Of a DNA stretch of 11,081 nt, positions 1 through 6,770 are shown piece by piece; the first letter of the stretch is position 1, and each line of letters starts with the position of its first letter. A model generated the notes under the pieces. It made no database searches. It saw only the letters and a program-made list of their open reading frames with translations, and was not told the DNA's origin. The position numbers and the translations under genes were made by a program. Origin of the DNA: Candidatus Woesebacteria bacterium (lineage in GTDB: Bacteria; Patescibacteriota; Microgenomatia; UBA1400; MFAQ01); the NCBI GenBank assembly GCA_020052895.1, contig JAGVOE010000040.1, positions 1 through 11,081 on the forward strand, read 5' to 3'.

Positions 1-628
1 CACTGGTGAGAGTAATACTTGAATCGGTAATTTGGTAGGCTTTAACCGCCGCTTCGTAGGCTGCTTTGGCTTGAGGGTATTCTCGAGTAACGATATCGAG
101 CTCATTGGAGGTGTATGGCTGATCGGTGTCCGGATTCCAGCCTCCGGAGATTGAATCTCTTTGGGCTGTCTCGGCATCGGCGACAGCTTGCTGTTTTTGC
201 AGCATAGTTATTTGGGCAGTTTGTTTGGCAGTAAGGGCATTTTTGGCGTTGACCAAAGCGGTTTGGTAGTTGTTCCAGGCAGTAGTTTGGGTTAATTGAC
301 CATCATCATCGAGATTAATCTCGGCAATTTTTTGGTTTTTTTTGATAGTATCACCATTCTTGATATATACCTTGGTAATAGTCCCGGTGGCGCCGGTGGT
401 GATATAAGTGGTGTCGCCGGAGGTAATGGTTCCCGAAGCTGAGATGGTAGAGACCAGCATACCCCTGGTGACATCAGCGGTCTGGTAGGTGGGCAGGCTT
501 GACTGCCTGGATAGATAATAGCGGTAGCCACCAAAACTCAGGACAACCAAAACCACTGCTAGAGAAATAACCCGGTGAGACTTTATTAGGGCGATGGTCT
601 TGGCTAGCAGAGTACTCATTTTATTCAT
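1..628 (-). CDS. HlyD/MacA-type membrane fusion (periplasmic adaptor) protein, C-terminus outside window
   Basis: This is the N-terminal 209 codons of an adaptor subunit of an ABC- or RND-type exporter; the reading frame is still open at base 1. A short cytoplasmic stretch is followed by one membrane segment at about residues 20-38 (ISLAVVLVVLSFGG), making a signal anchor. Residues 50-108 carry a half-lipoyl motif (ATGTITKVYIKNGDTIKKNQ, residues 80-99), typical of HlyD, MacA and AcrA adaptors. Residues about 118-160, rich in Ala, Gln and Lys, look like the start of the alpha-hairpin coiled coil. The ATG at 628 is used; an in-frame ATG at 619 is possible. It lies 45 bp downstream of the histidine kinase gene on the same strand, so it is probably the first target of that two-component system within the same transcript. 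A MacB-like permease would be expected beyond base 1 (inference). Family assignment is firm; the exported substrate is unknown. Confidence 0.85.
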   Translation of the reverse strand, partial: MNKMSTLLAKTIALIKSHRVISLAVVLVVLSFGGYRYYLSRQSSLPTYQTADVTRGMLVSTISASGTITSGDTTYITTGATGTITKVYIKNGDTIKKNQKIAEINLDDDGQLTQTTAWNNYQTALVNAKNALTAKQTAQITMLQKQQAVADAETAQRDSISGGWNPDTDQPYTSNELDIVTREYPQAKAAYEAAVKAYQITDSSITLTS

Positions 629-673
629 AGGTAGTTGGATGTTAGTTTTGGATTCTGAATGTAAGCTGAAGAA

Positions 674-1672
674 TTAGACTGGTTTGGATAAAGGAAGTTC
701 CACCACAAAGGTGCTGCCGGAATTTGGCTCAGTAGTGACCTTAAGAGTACCCCGATGGGCCTCGGTAATTCTTTTGGCAATGGATAGACCGAGACCAAAG
801 CCATCGGTAGCGGTGCGGGATTGATCGGAGCGGAAAAATCTTTCGAAAAGATGAGGTAGATCTTTCTCGGCAATGCCACAACCGTGGTCGGAAACGGATA
901 AGCTGAGGGAAGTGGAGGTTTTCTTGGAGTCGATCTCAATTGAAGCACCGGAGCGGCTGTACTTAAGAGCATTATCTAGAAGAATGGCCAGTAAGTCGAC
1001 TAGATCCGGTTCGGAACCAAAAAGAAAGTAATTTGGAGCGTGATTAATAATGGAGATATCTTTACTTTTGGCTAAGTGATTTACGTGCTGGAGGGCTTTT
1101 TGGATAATTTTCCGAGTAGAAATTTTGGAAAAAATTGGTTTTTTATCAACTAAGCTGAACTGGGCCAAACGGAGTAAGTTACTCGAAAGGGTGCCCAGGC
1201 GGTTGATATCCCCGAGATTGTCTTTAAGGACAGCTCGGGCGATAGCGACGGAAAGCTTTTTGTCCCTAAGGGCGACTTCGGTCGCTGTTTTTAAAGAAGT
1301 CAGTGGAGTACGAAGCTCGTGAGAGGAGTCGGTAACAAAACGATTTTGTTCGTCCACCATGATCTGAATTGGTTTTAGAGTTTGGCCGGCGAGGAAATAA
1401 CCCAAACTACCCGCCACCAAAAAAATGCCACCATTGATGAGCAGTAAGGTAAGGGTAGCTCTTCGATCGGCGGCCTCAATAAACTCAACATCCCAAGGCT
1501 CAGAGGGCTGAACAAAACCGTAACGACGCTCGATTCGAAACCGCTGTTCCTTAACAAAACTTTTTACCTGAACCAAAAACAGCTGATGAATAATCAGACT
1601 AAAAAATATGGTGACGGACATGAGGATCAGCAGATACCAAAGAGTTAATTTGAGGCGGGCGTGTTTAAACAT
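674..1672 (-). CDS. Membrane sensor histidine kinase, short and without HAMP domain
   Basis: It autophosphorylates on a histidine and passes the phosphate to the response regulator encoded just upstream. There are two membrane segments (about residues 10-34 and 73-96) with only about 38 residues outside between them. The H-box (SSHELRTPL) puts the phospho-acceptor at His118. The ATPase domain has the N-box (DNALKYS, Asn234), the G1 box (DHGCG, 262-266), an F-box (LFERFF) and the G2 box (GFGLGL, 291-296). Only about 22 residues separate the second membrane segment from His118, so there is no room for HAMP or PAS. The tiny external loop suggests that it senses within or at the membrane (inference). 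Its ATG follows the regulator's TAA after one nucleotide, which indicates translational coupling. All catalytic motifs are intact at 332 residues. Confidence 0.93.
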   Translation of the reverse strand: MFKHARLKLTLWYLLILMSVTIFFSLIIHQLFLVQVKSFVKEQRFRIERRYGFVQPSEPWDVEFIEAADRRATLTLLLINGGIFLVAGSLGYFLAGQTLKPIQIMVDEQNRFVTDSSHELRTPLTSLKTATEVALRDKKLSVAIARAVLKDNLGDINRLGTLSSNLLRLAQFSLVDKKPIFSKISTRKIIQKALQHVNHLAKSKDISIINHAPNYFLFGSEPDLVDLLAILLDNALKYSRSGASIEIDSKKTSTSLSLSVSDHGCGIAEKDLPHLFERFFRSDQSRTATDGFGLGLSIAKRITEAHRGTLKVTTEPNSGSTFVVELPLSKPV

Positions 1673-1673
1673 T

Positions 1674-2348
1674 TTATTCTTCTATTTTATAGCCAAAGCC
1701 TCTAACAGTCTTGATTAGAGGAATTAATTGTTTAAAGGGAAGATCGATTTTTCGGCGAAGGGCGCGAATATAGACTTCAACGGTGTTCAGTAAAACATCG
1801 GCGTCGTAGTCCCAAACATGAGAAATGATCTGATCTTTGGAGAGAATCTTTCCTTGATGCTCCATGAGAAAAAGGAGAAGAGTAAACTCTTTTTTGGAAA
1901 GGTTTATGACTTGATCATCTCGCCTTACCTCAAAAGTTTTTTGATTTAGAGTGAGATTGGAAACGGTGATGGTTTCGGGAGAAACGGTAGGCGGACGCCG
2001 AGACAGAGCTCTCACTCTGGCCAGAAGCTCTTCAAAGGAAAAGGGCTTGACCAGGTAGTCGTCCGCGCCGGCGTTTAGGCCGATAACTTTGTCCTGGGTT
2101 TGACCTTTGGCTGTCAGTATTAAAATCGGAGAGTGAATCGACTGGGCCCTGAGCTCTTTAACTAGAGTCAGACCATCCTTGCCGGGAAGCATGAGATCCA
2201 AGATGAGTAAGTCAAATACCCCTTCCGAAGCCATGTCAAAACCTGTTTGGCCATCATAGGCCACATCTACCACGTAGTGTTCTTGTTCGAGACCTTTTTT
2301 GAGGCTACTCGCAATTCGATGTTCGTCTTCGACCACTAGGATTCTCAC
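1674..2348 (-). CDS. OmpR/PhoB-family response regulator
   Basis: This is a DNA-binding transcription regulator activated by phosphorylation from the adjacent kinase. The receiver domain (residues 1-118) has the acidic pocket Glu8/Asp9, phospho-acceptor Asp51 (LILDLMLPGKDG), switch Thr79 and Lys101 (KPFSFEELLAR). A winged-helix DNA-binding domain follows at about 128-222, ending in the typical TVRGFGYKIEE. The 224-residue length is standard for the family. The start is a GTG at 2348; a perfect TATAAT ends 7 nt before it, so the mRNA probably starts at or next to the GTG. It heads the regulator-kinase-adaptor operon, which suggests control of its own operon and of the efflux genes (inference from gene order). 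Confidence 0.95.
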   Translation of the reverse strand: MRILVVEDEHRIASSLKKGLEQEHYVVDVAYDGQTGFDMASEGVFDLLILDLMLPGKDGLTLVKELRAQSIHSPILILTAKGQTQDKVIGLNAGADDYLVKPFSFEELLARVRALSRRPPTVSPETITVSNLTLNQKTFEVRRDDQVINLSKKEFTLLLFLMEHQGKILSKDQIISHVWDYDADVLLNTVEVYIRALRRKIDLPFKQLIPLIKTVRGFGYKIEE

Positions 2349-2361
2349 AAACTGAATTATA
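2349..2361 (-). promoter_or_regulatory. Promoter of the two-component operon, probably leaderless
   Basis: A perfect TATAAT lies on the minus strand at 2361-2356, followed by 7 nt and the GTG start at 2348. No good -35 hexamer is seen at 16-18 bp. A start site 6-8 nt after the -10 would fall on or beside the GTG. The site sits in the 41-bp gap after nadE, so this operon need not depend on readthrough from nadE. Confidence 0.6.
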
Positions 2362-2389
2362 GCGGTGAAGCTGAAATTTAGCTGAGTAA

Positions 2390-4285
2390 CTAATTTGATG
2401 AAAGGAGTTGTTTTTTGAGCTTCTGGTACTCTCTCGTAAAATAAACTCCGTTCTGAGCCTCACGAAGATCAAAACCAAAAGCCCGACGACTAACGGCGAT
2501 GATAGGTGGAGCCTGAATTCTCTTAAAGATGTTGATCTTAAAAAGAGTCCATTTGTGCTCGAGATCTTGGATAAAAGCCTGATGACTGGGAAAGTACTTG
2601 GAGACTAGTCCGGGAGCTATTTTGAGCTCTTTTTCGAGAGTGCCAAGCTGATACAGCTCGAGAATATTTTGGGGGTCGAAGCGAAACTCAACGAAAGAGC
2701 GAATGAGTCGGTCGTGATAGGGATAGAGGATGGGATCTCCCTTACCTTGAGTGACATCTTGCTCCAAGCTGAGCTCAGCTGAGGGGACAACTTCCAAGAT
2801 GGATGACGGGATAACTTCCTGGGCCTCGTACTGATTGATGAAGCGGGCTAGTTCGTAAATCTCGTTTTTATAGATGTCGCCAAGGGGGGAGATCGCTCCG
2901 TCGACATCGCCGTAGAGAGTACAGTAGCCCAGAGCGGTTTCGGTCTTGTTGCTGTTATTGACAAAGACGACTCCCAGGCAGCTAGCTAGGGCGGCCAGGA
3001 CACGACTACTGCGATCTCTGGCTTGAATATTTTCGATAGTTAGAGGAGAGATGGTGAGAGACACTTGTTTGGCCGAACTGTCTTGTCTCACAAACCGGAT
3101 TTCGGAAAGCTCTTTGAGAGTGAGATCGACGGCTGGCTGAATGGGGAAGACGGCGTAATTGAGACCCAGATTCTGGGCCAAAAGAGCGGCCGAGTTCCGA
3201 GTAACATCAGAGTTAAATTTTGAAGGCATGTTGACCGCATAAACATTTTCCGGACCTAAGACTTGAGCCAGCAGGTAAGCAACTAGGGCCGAGTCGATAC
3301 CACCACTAAGACCGATAACAGCTTGAAGAGTGGGAAGAGATCGAAAAAAGTGGGCTAAACCGTACTTGAGACCGACCAAAAGCTCAACCAGATCTTGCCG
3401 GTCTGAGGGCACCGGAGTAGCGATGGAGGGAGATGATTTTGGGCCGATGACCACCTCGAGAGTTTCCTCTGCGTAGTCCTGAGTAACGGCCATGAGAGTA
3501 CCATCGGAGTGGTAGACCGTGGAGTGACCATCGAAGAGAAAAATATTTTTACCGTTGTTTTGAGTACCGACATTGTTACAGTAGAGAAAAGGTACCGGAC
3601 TTTTTTCGAGAAGAGACTTGACTACTCGGTGACGCTTGTTGTTCTTACGCCAGGTCCAAGGAGAGCAGGAAAGATTGAGTATAATCTCGGCGCCGTTGTC
3701 GACAAGAATTTTGGTCGGATTTACCGAGTAATCGTCGCACCACATATCTTCACACATAATGGCTCCAAGCAAGACAGTCTGGCCTTTGATGACCAAAGGA
3801 AAGGGCTGGAGAAGATCTGCCAAGTTTTTGCCTTTTTCCTGAGCTAGCTTGATCATTGAGAAAAAATGTCTTTCGTCATCAAACTCCCGATATTTGGGAA
3901 GTAGAGTTTTGTAAGTATGACCTTCAAAGACACCGTTACTGACCCAGTGACCATCCTGGGCGATATAGGCGGCGTTGTACTTTCTGGGGCGGCCGTCCTC
4001 CCCTTTCTTATCAAAGTCGACGTAAACATTACCCCAGATGACGGCAAGACCAGCACTAGCTCGCCTCAGATCTTCGTTGTAGCCCACCAGATCTTTGACG
4101 AAGCAATCATTTTCCCACTCATCACCAAGCAGGTAGCCGGAGACAACCATCTCCGAAAAAATAATCAAATCCATCCCTCGGCTCTTGGCTCGGGTAATTT
4201 CGGCGAGCATTTTTTGGATATTGATATCCGGATGGCCTGGGGAAACGTCTAGCTGGGCCAGGGCGATCTTGATGGAGGAAATCAT
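2390..4285 (-). CDS. nadE: Glutamine-dependent NAD+ synthetase
   Basis: It makes NAD+ from nicotinate adenine dinucleotide with ATP, using ammonia released from glutamine. The N-terminal nitrilase-fold glutaminase (about residues 1-280) has the expected triad Glu45 (FSEMVVSGY), Lys126 (YKTLLP) and Cys178 (IMCEDMW). The synthetase domain (about 300-631) has the ATP-pyrophosphatase loop SGGIDS at 327-332 and the NNSNKTE and YGDVDG motifs further on. The 631-residue length fits the two-domain glutamine-using form. The ATG at 4285 has TATAAT 6 nt before it. The NMN adenylyltransferase-like gene lies 24 bp upstream on the same strand, so the last two steps of NAD synthesis are encoded together. 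No upstream pathway gene is in the window, so salvage of a precursor is possible but not shown. Confidence 0.96.
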   Translation of the reverse strand: MISSIKIALAQLDVSPGHPDINIQKMLAEITRAKSRGMDLIIFSEMVVSGYLLGDEWENDCFVKDLVGYNEDLRRASAGLAVIWGNVYVDFDKKGEDGRPRKYNAAYIAQDGHWVSNGVFEGHTYKTLLPKYREFDDERHFFSMIKLAQEKGKNLADLLQPFPLVIKGQTVLLGAIMCEDMWCDDYSVNPTKILVDNGAEIILNLSCSPWTWRKNNKRHRVVKSLLEKSPVPFLYCNNVGTQNNGKNIFLFDGHSTVYHSDGTLMAVTQDYAEETLEVVIGPKSSPSIATPVPSDRQDLVELLVGLKYGLAHFFRSLPTLQAVIGLSGGIDSALVAYLLAQVLGPENVYAVNMPSKFNSDVTRNSAALLAQNLGLNYAVFPIQPAVDLTLKELSEIRFVRQDSSAKQVSLTISPLTIENIQARDRSSRVLAALASCLGVVFVNNSNKTETALGYCTLYGDVDGAISPLGDIYKNEIYELARFINQYEAQEVIPSSILEVVPSAELSLEQDVTQGKGDPILYPYHDRLIRSFVEFRFDPQNILELYQLGTLEKELKIAPGLVSKYFPSHQAFIQDLEHKWTLFKINIFKRIQAPPIIAVSRRAFGFDLREAQNGVYFTREYQKLKKQLLSSN

Positions 4286-4308
4286 GCTTTAATTATAGTA
4301 CATAGTAC
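4286..4308 (-). promoter_or_regulatory. nadE promoter with a palindrome against the -10
   Basis: TATAAT lies at 4297-4292 on the minus strand, 6 nt before the nadE ATG. Immediately upstream, sharing no bases with the hexamer, is the perfect palindrome GTAC-TAT-GTAC (4298-4308); read with the -10 it also forms the direct repeat GTACTAT GTACTAT. This could be an operator or chance AT-rich symmetry. It lies inside the 24-bp gap after the adenylyltransferase stop codon, giving nadE its own promoter. Confidence 0.55.
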
Positions 4309-4309
4309 A

Positions 4310-4867
4310 CTAACTTGCTAGAGGCTGTTTCTGATATCGGTGATAGCCAGATCTGGCCAAAGGGAGGACTAAGGGGCTCAAAAGTGAGTCTAAAGCCTTT
4401 TCGTCGTTTTCGGCTAAGGCTTGGCGGACTTGAGTGGCTGAAATATTGAGACCGCGACGATGCCGATTTACCAAAACGATAGTTTTAAACCTTTGGGACA
4501 AGACAGAGAGATCTTCTTGGCTACCTCCAAAAAAGATAAATTCGGCGGCCATCTTTTTCTCAAGCTGCTGGAGACGATCTAGCCAGAGATCGTTGGTCAG
4601 GCCATCGAAGTGAATTTGAGTAGGATTGATGTCTGGTAAGGGGGCTACCTTGATACCGGGATAAACTGCTTGAATCATCTCTTTCCGCTCGGCATAAGTG
4701 TAAGGAGTCCGAGGATTGTAAGAGTTTGACGAGCCGACCAGCAAAAGAACATTTGGCAGACCATAACGAGCGATAAGAGAGTCAATAAGAAGCTGATGTC
4801 CAATCTGTAAGGGAGCAAAACGACCGAGAAAGACATAGTAAGGGCGAGATTGAGAAGGGAGTTTCAT
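4310..4867 (-). CDS. nadM: NMN adenylyltransferase-like nucleotidyltransferase (NadM type)
   Basis: Predicted to join nicotinate or nicotinamide mononucleotide to AMP from ATP, making the dinucleotide that NadE uses or NAD itself. The cytidylyltransferase-like fold is shown by GRFAPLQIGHQ at 15-25, GSSNSYNPRTPYTYAERKEM at 45-64, which matches the NadM pattern (GS..., NP[FY]T...ER), and ISATQVR at 142-148. At 185 residues it is close to the NadM length. In the (H/T)xGH signature the first position is Gln21 rather than His, while His24 is kept. The neighbouring nadE supports a role in NAD synthesis. The ATG at 4867 has GATAAT 7 nt upstream. A related nucleotidyltransferase with another substrate cannot be excluded. 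Confidence 0.75.
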   Translation of the reverse strand: MKLPSQSRPYYVFLGRFAPLQIGHQLLIDSLIARYGLPNVLLLVGSSNSYNPRTPYTYAERKEMIQAVYPGIKVAPLPDINPTQIHFDGLTNDLWLDRLQQLEKKMAAEFIFFGGSQEDLSVLSQRFKTIVLVNRHRRGLNISATQVRQALAENDEKALDSLLSPLVLPLARSGYHRYQKQPLAS

Positions 4868-4880
4868 AAAGATGATTATC
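4868..4880 (-). promoter_or_regulatory. Putative promoter of the adenylyltransferase gene
   Basis: GATAAT lies on the minus strand at 4880-4875, followed by 7 nt and the ATG at 4867. No convincing -35 or Shine-Dalgarno is visible. It lies in a 58-bp divergent gap shared with the rlmB promoter. It fits the leaderless pattern of the neighbouring genes. Confidence 0.45.
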
Positions 4881-4913
4881 TCACTGGGTGTCTATAAAGG
4901 GTACTTCTACCGT

Positions 4914-4925
4914 TATAATTGAGAG
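4914..4925 (+). promoter_or_regulatory. rlmB promoter, probably leaderless
   Basis: A perfect TATAAT at 4914-4919 is followed by 6 nt and the ATG at 4926. There is no Shine-Dalgarno in that gap beyond a GAGAG stretch touching the start codon, and no clear -35. Transcription would begin at or next to the ATG. Confidence 0.6.
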
Positions 4926-5663
4926 ATGGCAAAAACAGCGAATTTTATTACCCTGGAAGGAAGAAATATGGTGCGAGATGCTCTAATGTCCGGGCAGAGA
5001 GTTAATTCTTTGGTAATAGGATCCGGGTCGGCCCATGATCCGAAAGTGAGAGAGATCGAAAAGCTGGCTAGAGACAGGGGTATAAGTGTGCAGGTAATAA
5101 GATCTGAAGAACTAGAAAAGATGTCGGAGTCCAAAAATGCTCAAGGGGTAATGGCCACTATGGAGGCGCCCGAAGTAAAGTCTTTTGAACAAATATTAAG
5201 AGACAAAAGAGAGATTTTGGTACTACTTCTAAACCACATTGACTATGAACAAAATTTGGGAGCCATTATGAGAACGGCTTGGGCGGCAGGAGTGGATGTG
5301 GTGGTAGCCTCACCCAATGGAGTCCATCAAGTGACACCAGTGGTGGCTAAGATCTCGATGGGAGCGGTGGCTTATGTACCCCTAATACCCATGAGCCTTT
5401 TTCAAGCGATGAAGCTGCTCCACAAGTACGCGGTGCCAGTGGTGGGAGTGGAGGTAGATATGGGTAAATCAATCTATGACAGTAAATTGACCGGGCCGAT
5501 GGCTATTTTGATGGGAGGGGAAGCCGAAGGGCTATCCGAGCCGCTCCAGAAAGAGTGCGATAGCTTTGTTAATATCCCCATGAAGAAAGAGGTAGCCTCC
5601 TTAAATGTGAGTGTGGCCACGGCTCTGGTCTTGTTTGAGAAGGTGAGACAGGCGAAAGCCTGA
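4926..5663 (+). CDS. rlmB: TrmH/SpoU-family rRNA 2'-O-methyltransferase, RlmB type
   Basis: Predicted to methylate a ribose 2'-OH in 23S rRNA (G2251 in E. coli RlmB) using S-adenosylmethionine. An N-terminal substrate-binding domain (about 1-85; note ITLEGRNMVRDAL) precedes the SPOUT knot domain. The three family motifs are present: motif 1 NLGAIMRTAWAAGV (110-123, Asn110 and Arg116), motif 2 AILMGGEAEGLSE (193-205) and motif 3 VNIPMKKEVASLNVSVATAL (215-234). The 245-residue length is normal. The ATG at 4926 is set by the adjacent -10. The gene is divergent from the NAD pair and is followed by an unknown gene with its own promoter. Family membership is secure; the exact nucleotide modified is inferred from overall RlmB similarity. 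Confidence 0.9.
   Translation: MAKTANFITLEGRNMVRDALMSGQRVNSLVIGSGSAHDPKVREIEKLARDRGISVQVIRSEELEKMSESKNAQGVMATMEAPEVKSFEQILRDKREILVLLLNHIDYEQNLGAIMRTAWAAGVDVVVASPNGVHQVTPVVAKISMGAVAYVPLIPMSLFQAMKLLHKYAVPVVGVEVDMGKSIYDSKLTGPMAILMGGEAEGLSEPLQKECDSFVNIPMKKEVASLNVSVATALVLFEKVRQAKA
5649..5662 (+). other. GNRA-loop hairpin across the rlmB stop codon
   Basis: CAGGC and GCCTG form a 5-bp stem closed by a GAAA tetraloop, running into the TGA of rlmB. No T-run follows, so this is not a normal intrinsic terminator. It could stabilise the mRNA 3' end or be a by-product of the coding sequence. Confidence 0.4.
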
Positions 5664-5669
5664 GCCTGG

Positions 5670-5698
5670 TTGCTATAAGGTGTGGGTGTTGATATAAT
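5670..5698 (+). promoter_or_regulatory. Promoter with -35 and extended -10, upstream of the 114-residue protein gene
   Basis: TTGCTA (5670-5675) is separated by 17 bp from TATAAT (5693-5698), with an extended -10 TG at 5690-5691. This is the most complete promoter in the window. A start near 5705 would give a leader of about 40 nt before the ATG at 5744, room enough for the Shine-Dalgarno found there. Confidence 0.65.
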
Positions 5699-5733
5699 CT
5701 GGAAGTTCTTGAAAAAATTCAAATGAGTGAAGT

Positions 5734-5738
5734 GGAGG
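5734..5738 (+). promoter_or_regulatory. Strong Shine-Dalgarno GGAGG deciding a start
   Basis: GGAGG lies 5 nt before the ATG at 5744 and points to that codon rather than the in-frame ATG at 5723. It is the only strong Shine-Dalgarno seen at a gene start in this window. Confidence 0.65.
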
Positions 5739-5743
5739 CTAAA

Positions 5744-6088
5744 ATGATCAAAGTTACTTTGTGCCTGAAAGATAATTTGTTTCACCTACTCGAAGTTCAG
5801 CCTGAAGAAAAGATTCGTGAGAGGTTTAAGCACAAAAAAGATCTGGCTAATGAAATAAGGCGGGTAATCCATGAGACAACTGGGTTTGAGGCCTCGGTAA
5901 CCATAGGCGAAATTGAGCCAAGCACCGGGATTCTGATTATGCTGTCCGACGTCAATCTGAAAGTGCACCCACTGGTGAAGATGTTAGAGGAGCTGGTCTC
6001 CGCGGTGTACGACTATGAAGGGGTCATCCTTGAAAGAATTGAGGACGTTCATATCCAAATGAGCGGCACAGTTCGCGTCAATATGTAG
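5744..6088 (+). CDS. Conserved-looking hypothetical protein, 114 residues
   Basis: I do not recognise this family. The protein is small, soluble-looking and charged, with no signal peptide, membrane segment or cysteine pair. An N-terminal beta segment (MIKVTLCLKDNLFHLLEVQP) is followed by a basic helix (about 20-45, EEKIRERFKHKKDLANEIRRVI), alternating strands and a helix near 75-92 (HPLVKMLEELVSAVYDYEG), a mixed alpha/beta outline. I chose ATG 5744 over ATG 5723, which would add seven residues, because GGAGG precedes it by 5 nt and the promoter leaves a leader of fitting length. It forms its own transcription unit, with a full promoter upstream and an intrinsic terminator 9 bp after the stop. 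The strong signals suggest higher expression than its neighbours (inference). Function unknown. Confidence 0.8.
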   Translation: MIKVTLCLKDNLFHLLEVQPEEKIRERFKHKKDLANEIRRVIHETTGFEASVTIGEIEPSTGILIMLSDVNLKVHPLVKMLEELVSAVYDYEGVILERIEDVHIQMSGTVRVNM

Positions 6089-6097
6089 CCCCTACTA

Positions 6098-6120
6098 CCC
6101 CCAGAAATGGGGGCTTTTTT
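6098..6120 (+). terminator. Intrinsic terminator
   Basis: CCCCC (6098-6102), a 6-nt loop and GGGGG (6109-6113) are followed by C and six T. This is a classic rho-independent terminator, 9 bp after the TAG of the 114-residue gene. On the minus strand no T-run follows the stem, so it works mainly rightward, separating this unit from the convergent kinase gene. Confidence 0.88.
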
Positions 6121-6124
6121 GACC

Positions 6125-6733
6125 CTATTTTTTCTCCTGGGCGCGTCGGGCACCTTCAGGACTAAAGCCGTGGCGAATCAGAAAGTACTCAACCCCTTCA
6201 TACATTTGCTTCTTGGATCCGTCATTGTAGATAATACAATCAGCCATCTCTAAACAACGACCAACTTGCTGGCCTGAGTCTGCTTCTCCAACACCGTAGT
6301 CTCGACTGTCAGCTCGGTAGAAATCTTCCTCAGTGGCACTGTCTTCACCTCTTTCCTCAGCTCTATCCAGATACCACTCGAGTCTTTTTTCCTGAGGAGC
6401 GTCAATACCGAAAATCAGAGCACCCATTTCTCGTCTTAAATAATCGATTTCTCCCGGATTTCTAACGCCATCGAGAACGACATTCCCTGTTTGATCATAT
6501 AACAATTCAATGGTTCTTTTGGCTAAAACAGCATTACCGTTAGTTTCACGGAGATCGTTTCCTATATCCACGAGATTCTCCCTGAATCTCTCAACTCCCC
6601 TAGCATCAGCTTCTTCCCTTACTCGATCGGAGAGGCTTTCGTAGATGAAACCAAGCTCCCTTTTTAGATATTTTCCAACATCACCTTTACCGGAAACCAT
6701 AGGACCAACCAAACCGATAACTATTTTGTTCAT
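6125..6733 (-). CDS. P-loop nucleotide kinase-like protein (UPF0200 / dephospho-CoA kinase-like)
   Basis: This is a P-loop phosphotransferase of the dephospho-CoA/nucleoside monophosphate kinase class. The Walker A loop is GPMVSGKG (10-17), with Gly instead of the usual Ser/Thr after the lysine, as in the UPF0200 family. VVLDGVRNPGEIDYLR (85-100) matches the family's 'DGIR' segment. A lid-like Arg-rich stretch lies at 117-130, and ADCIIYNDGS (164-173) looks like the C-terminal base-binding strand and loop. The length is 202 residues from the ATG at 6733. I prefer that start to the ATG at 6748 because the P-loop strand begins immediately (MNKIVIGLVG) and a -10-like TACACT lies 6 nt upstream of it. 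The natural substrate (dephospho-CoA, a deoxynucleotide or another) cannot be told from sequence. It is convergent with the preceding terminator and divergent from the coiled-coil gene. Confidence 0.8.
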   Translation of the reverse strand: MNKIVIGLVGPMVSGKGDVGKYLKRELGFIYESLSDRVREEADARGVERFRENLVDIGNDLRETNGNAVLAKRTIELLYDQTGNVVLDGVRNPGEIDYLRREMGALIFGIDAPQEKRLEWYLDRAEERGEDSATEEDFYRADSRDYGVGEADSGQQVGRCLEMADCIIYNDGSKKQMYEGVEYFLIRHGFSPEGARRAQEKK

Positions 6734-6770
6734 AAGGCTAGTGTACATGATAGAATCTTTTTTATGACAA
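6734..6770 (-). promoter_or_regulatory. Putative kinase-gene promoter overlapping the divergent gene's start
   Basis: On the minus strand TTGTCA (6770-6765, five of six consensus bases) and TACACT (6745-6740) are 19 bp apart, longer than ideal; TACACT is 6 nt before the ATG at 6733. The -35 would lie in the first codons of the divergent coiled-coil gene, whose own -10 is at 6751-6756, so the two promoters would compete for the same DNA. Confidence 0.4.
6751..6763 (+). promoter_or_regulatory. Putative promoter of the coiled-coil gene, probably leaderless
   Basis: TAGAAT at 6751-6756 is followed by 7 nt of mostly T and the ATG at 6764. There is no Shine-Dalgarno. A weak TTGTTC (6726-6731) lies 19 bp upstream. 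Spacing is the same as at the other proposed leaderless starts. Confidence 0.45.

Noticed and set aside
3509..4252. Plus-strand open frames opposite nadE
   Set aside because: They are shadows of a gene with intact catalytic motifs and have no family features or start signals of their own.
5723..5743. Upstream ATG as start of the 114-residue protein
   Set aside because: GGAGG lies 5 nt before the ATG at 5744, and the upstream ATG has no such support.
4298..6747. Shared 8-mer TAGTGTAC in the nadE and kinase-gene promoter regions as a common operator
   Set aside because: Across about nine promoter regions read on both strands, a shared 8-mer is expected by chance.
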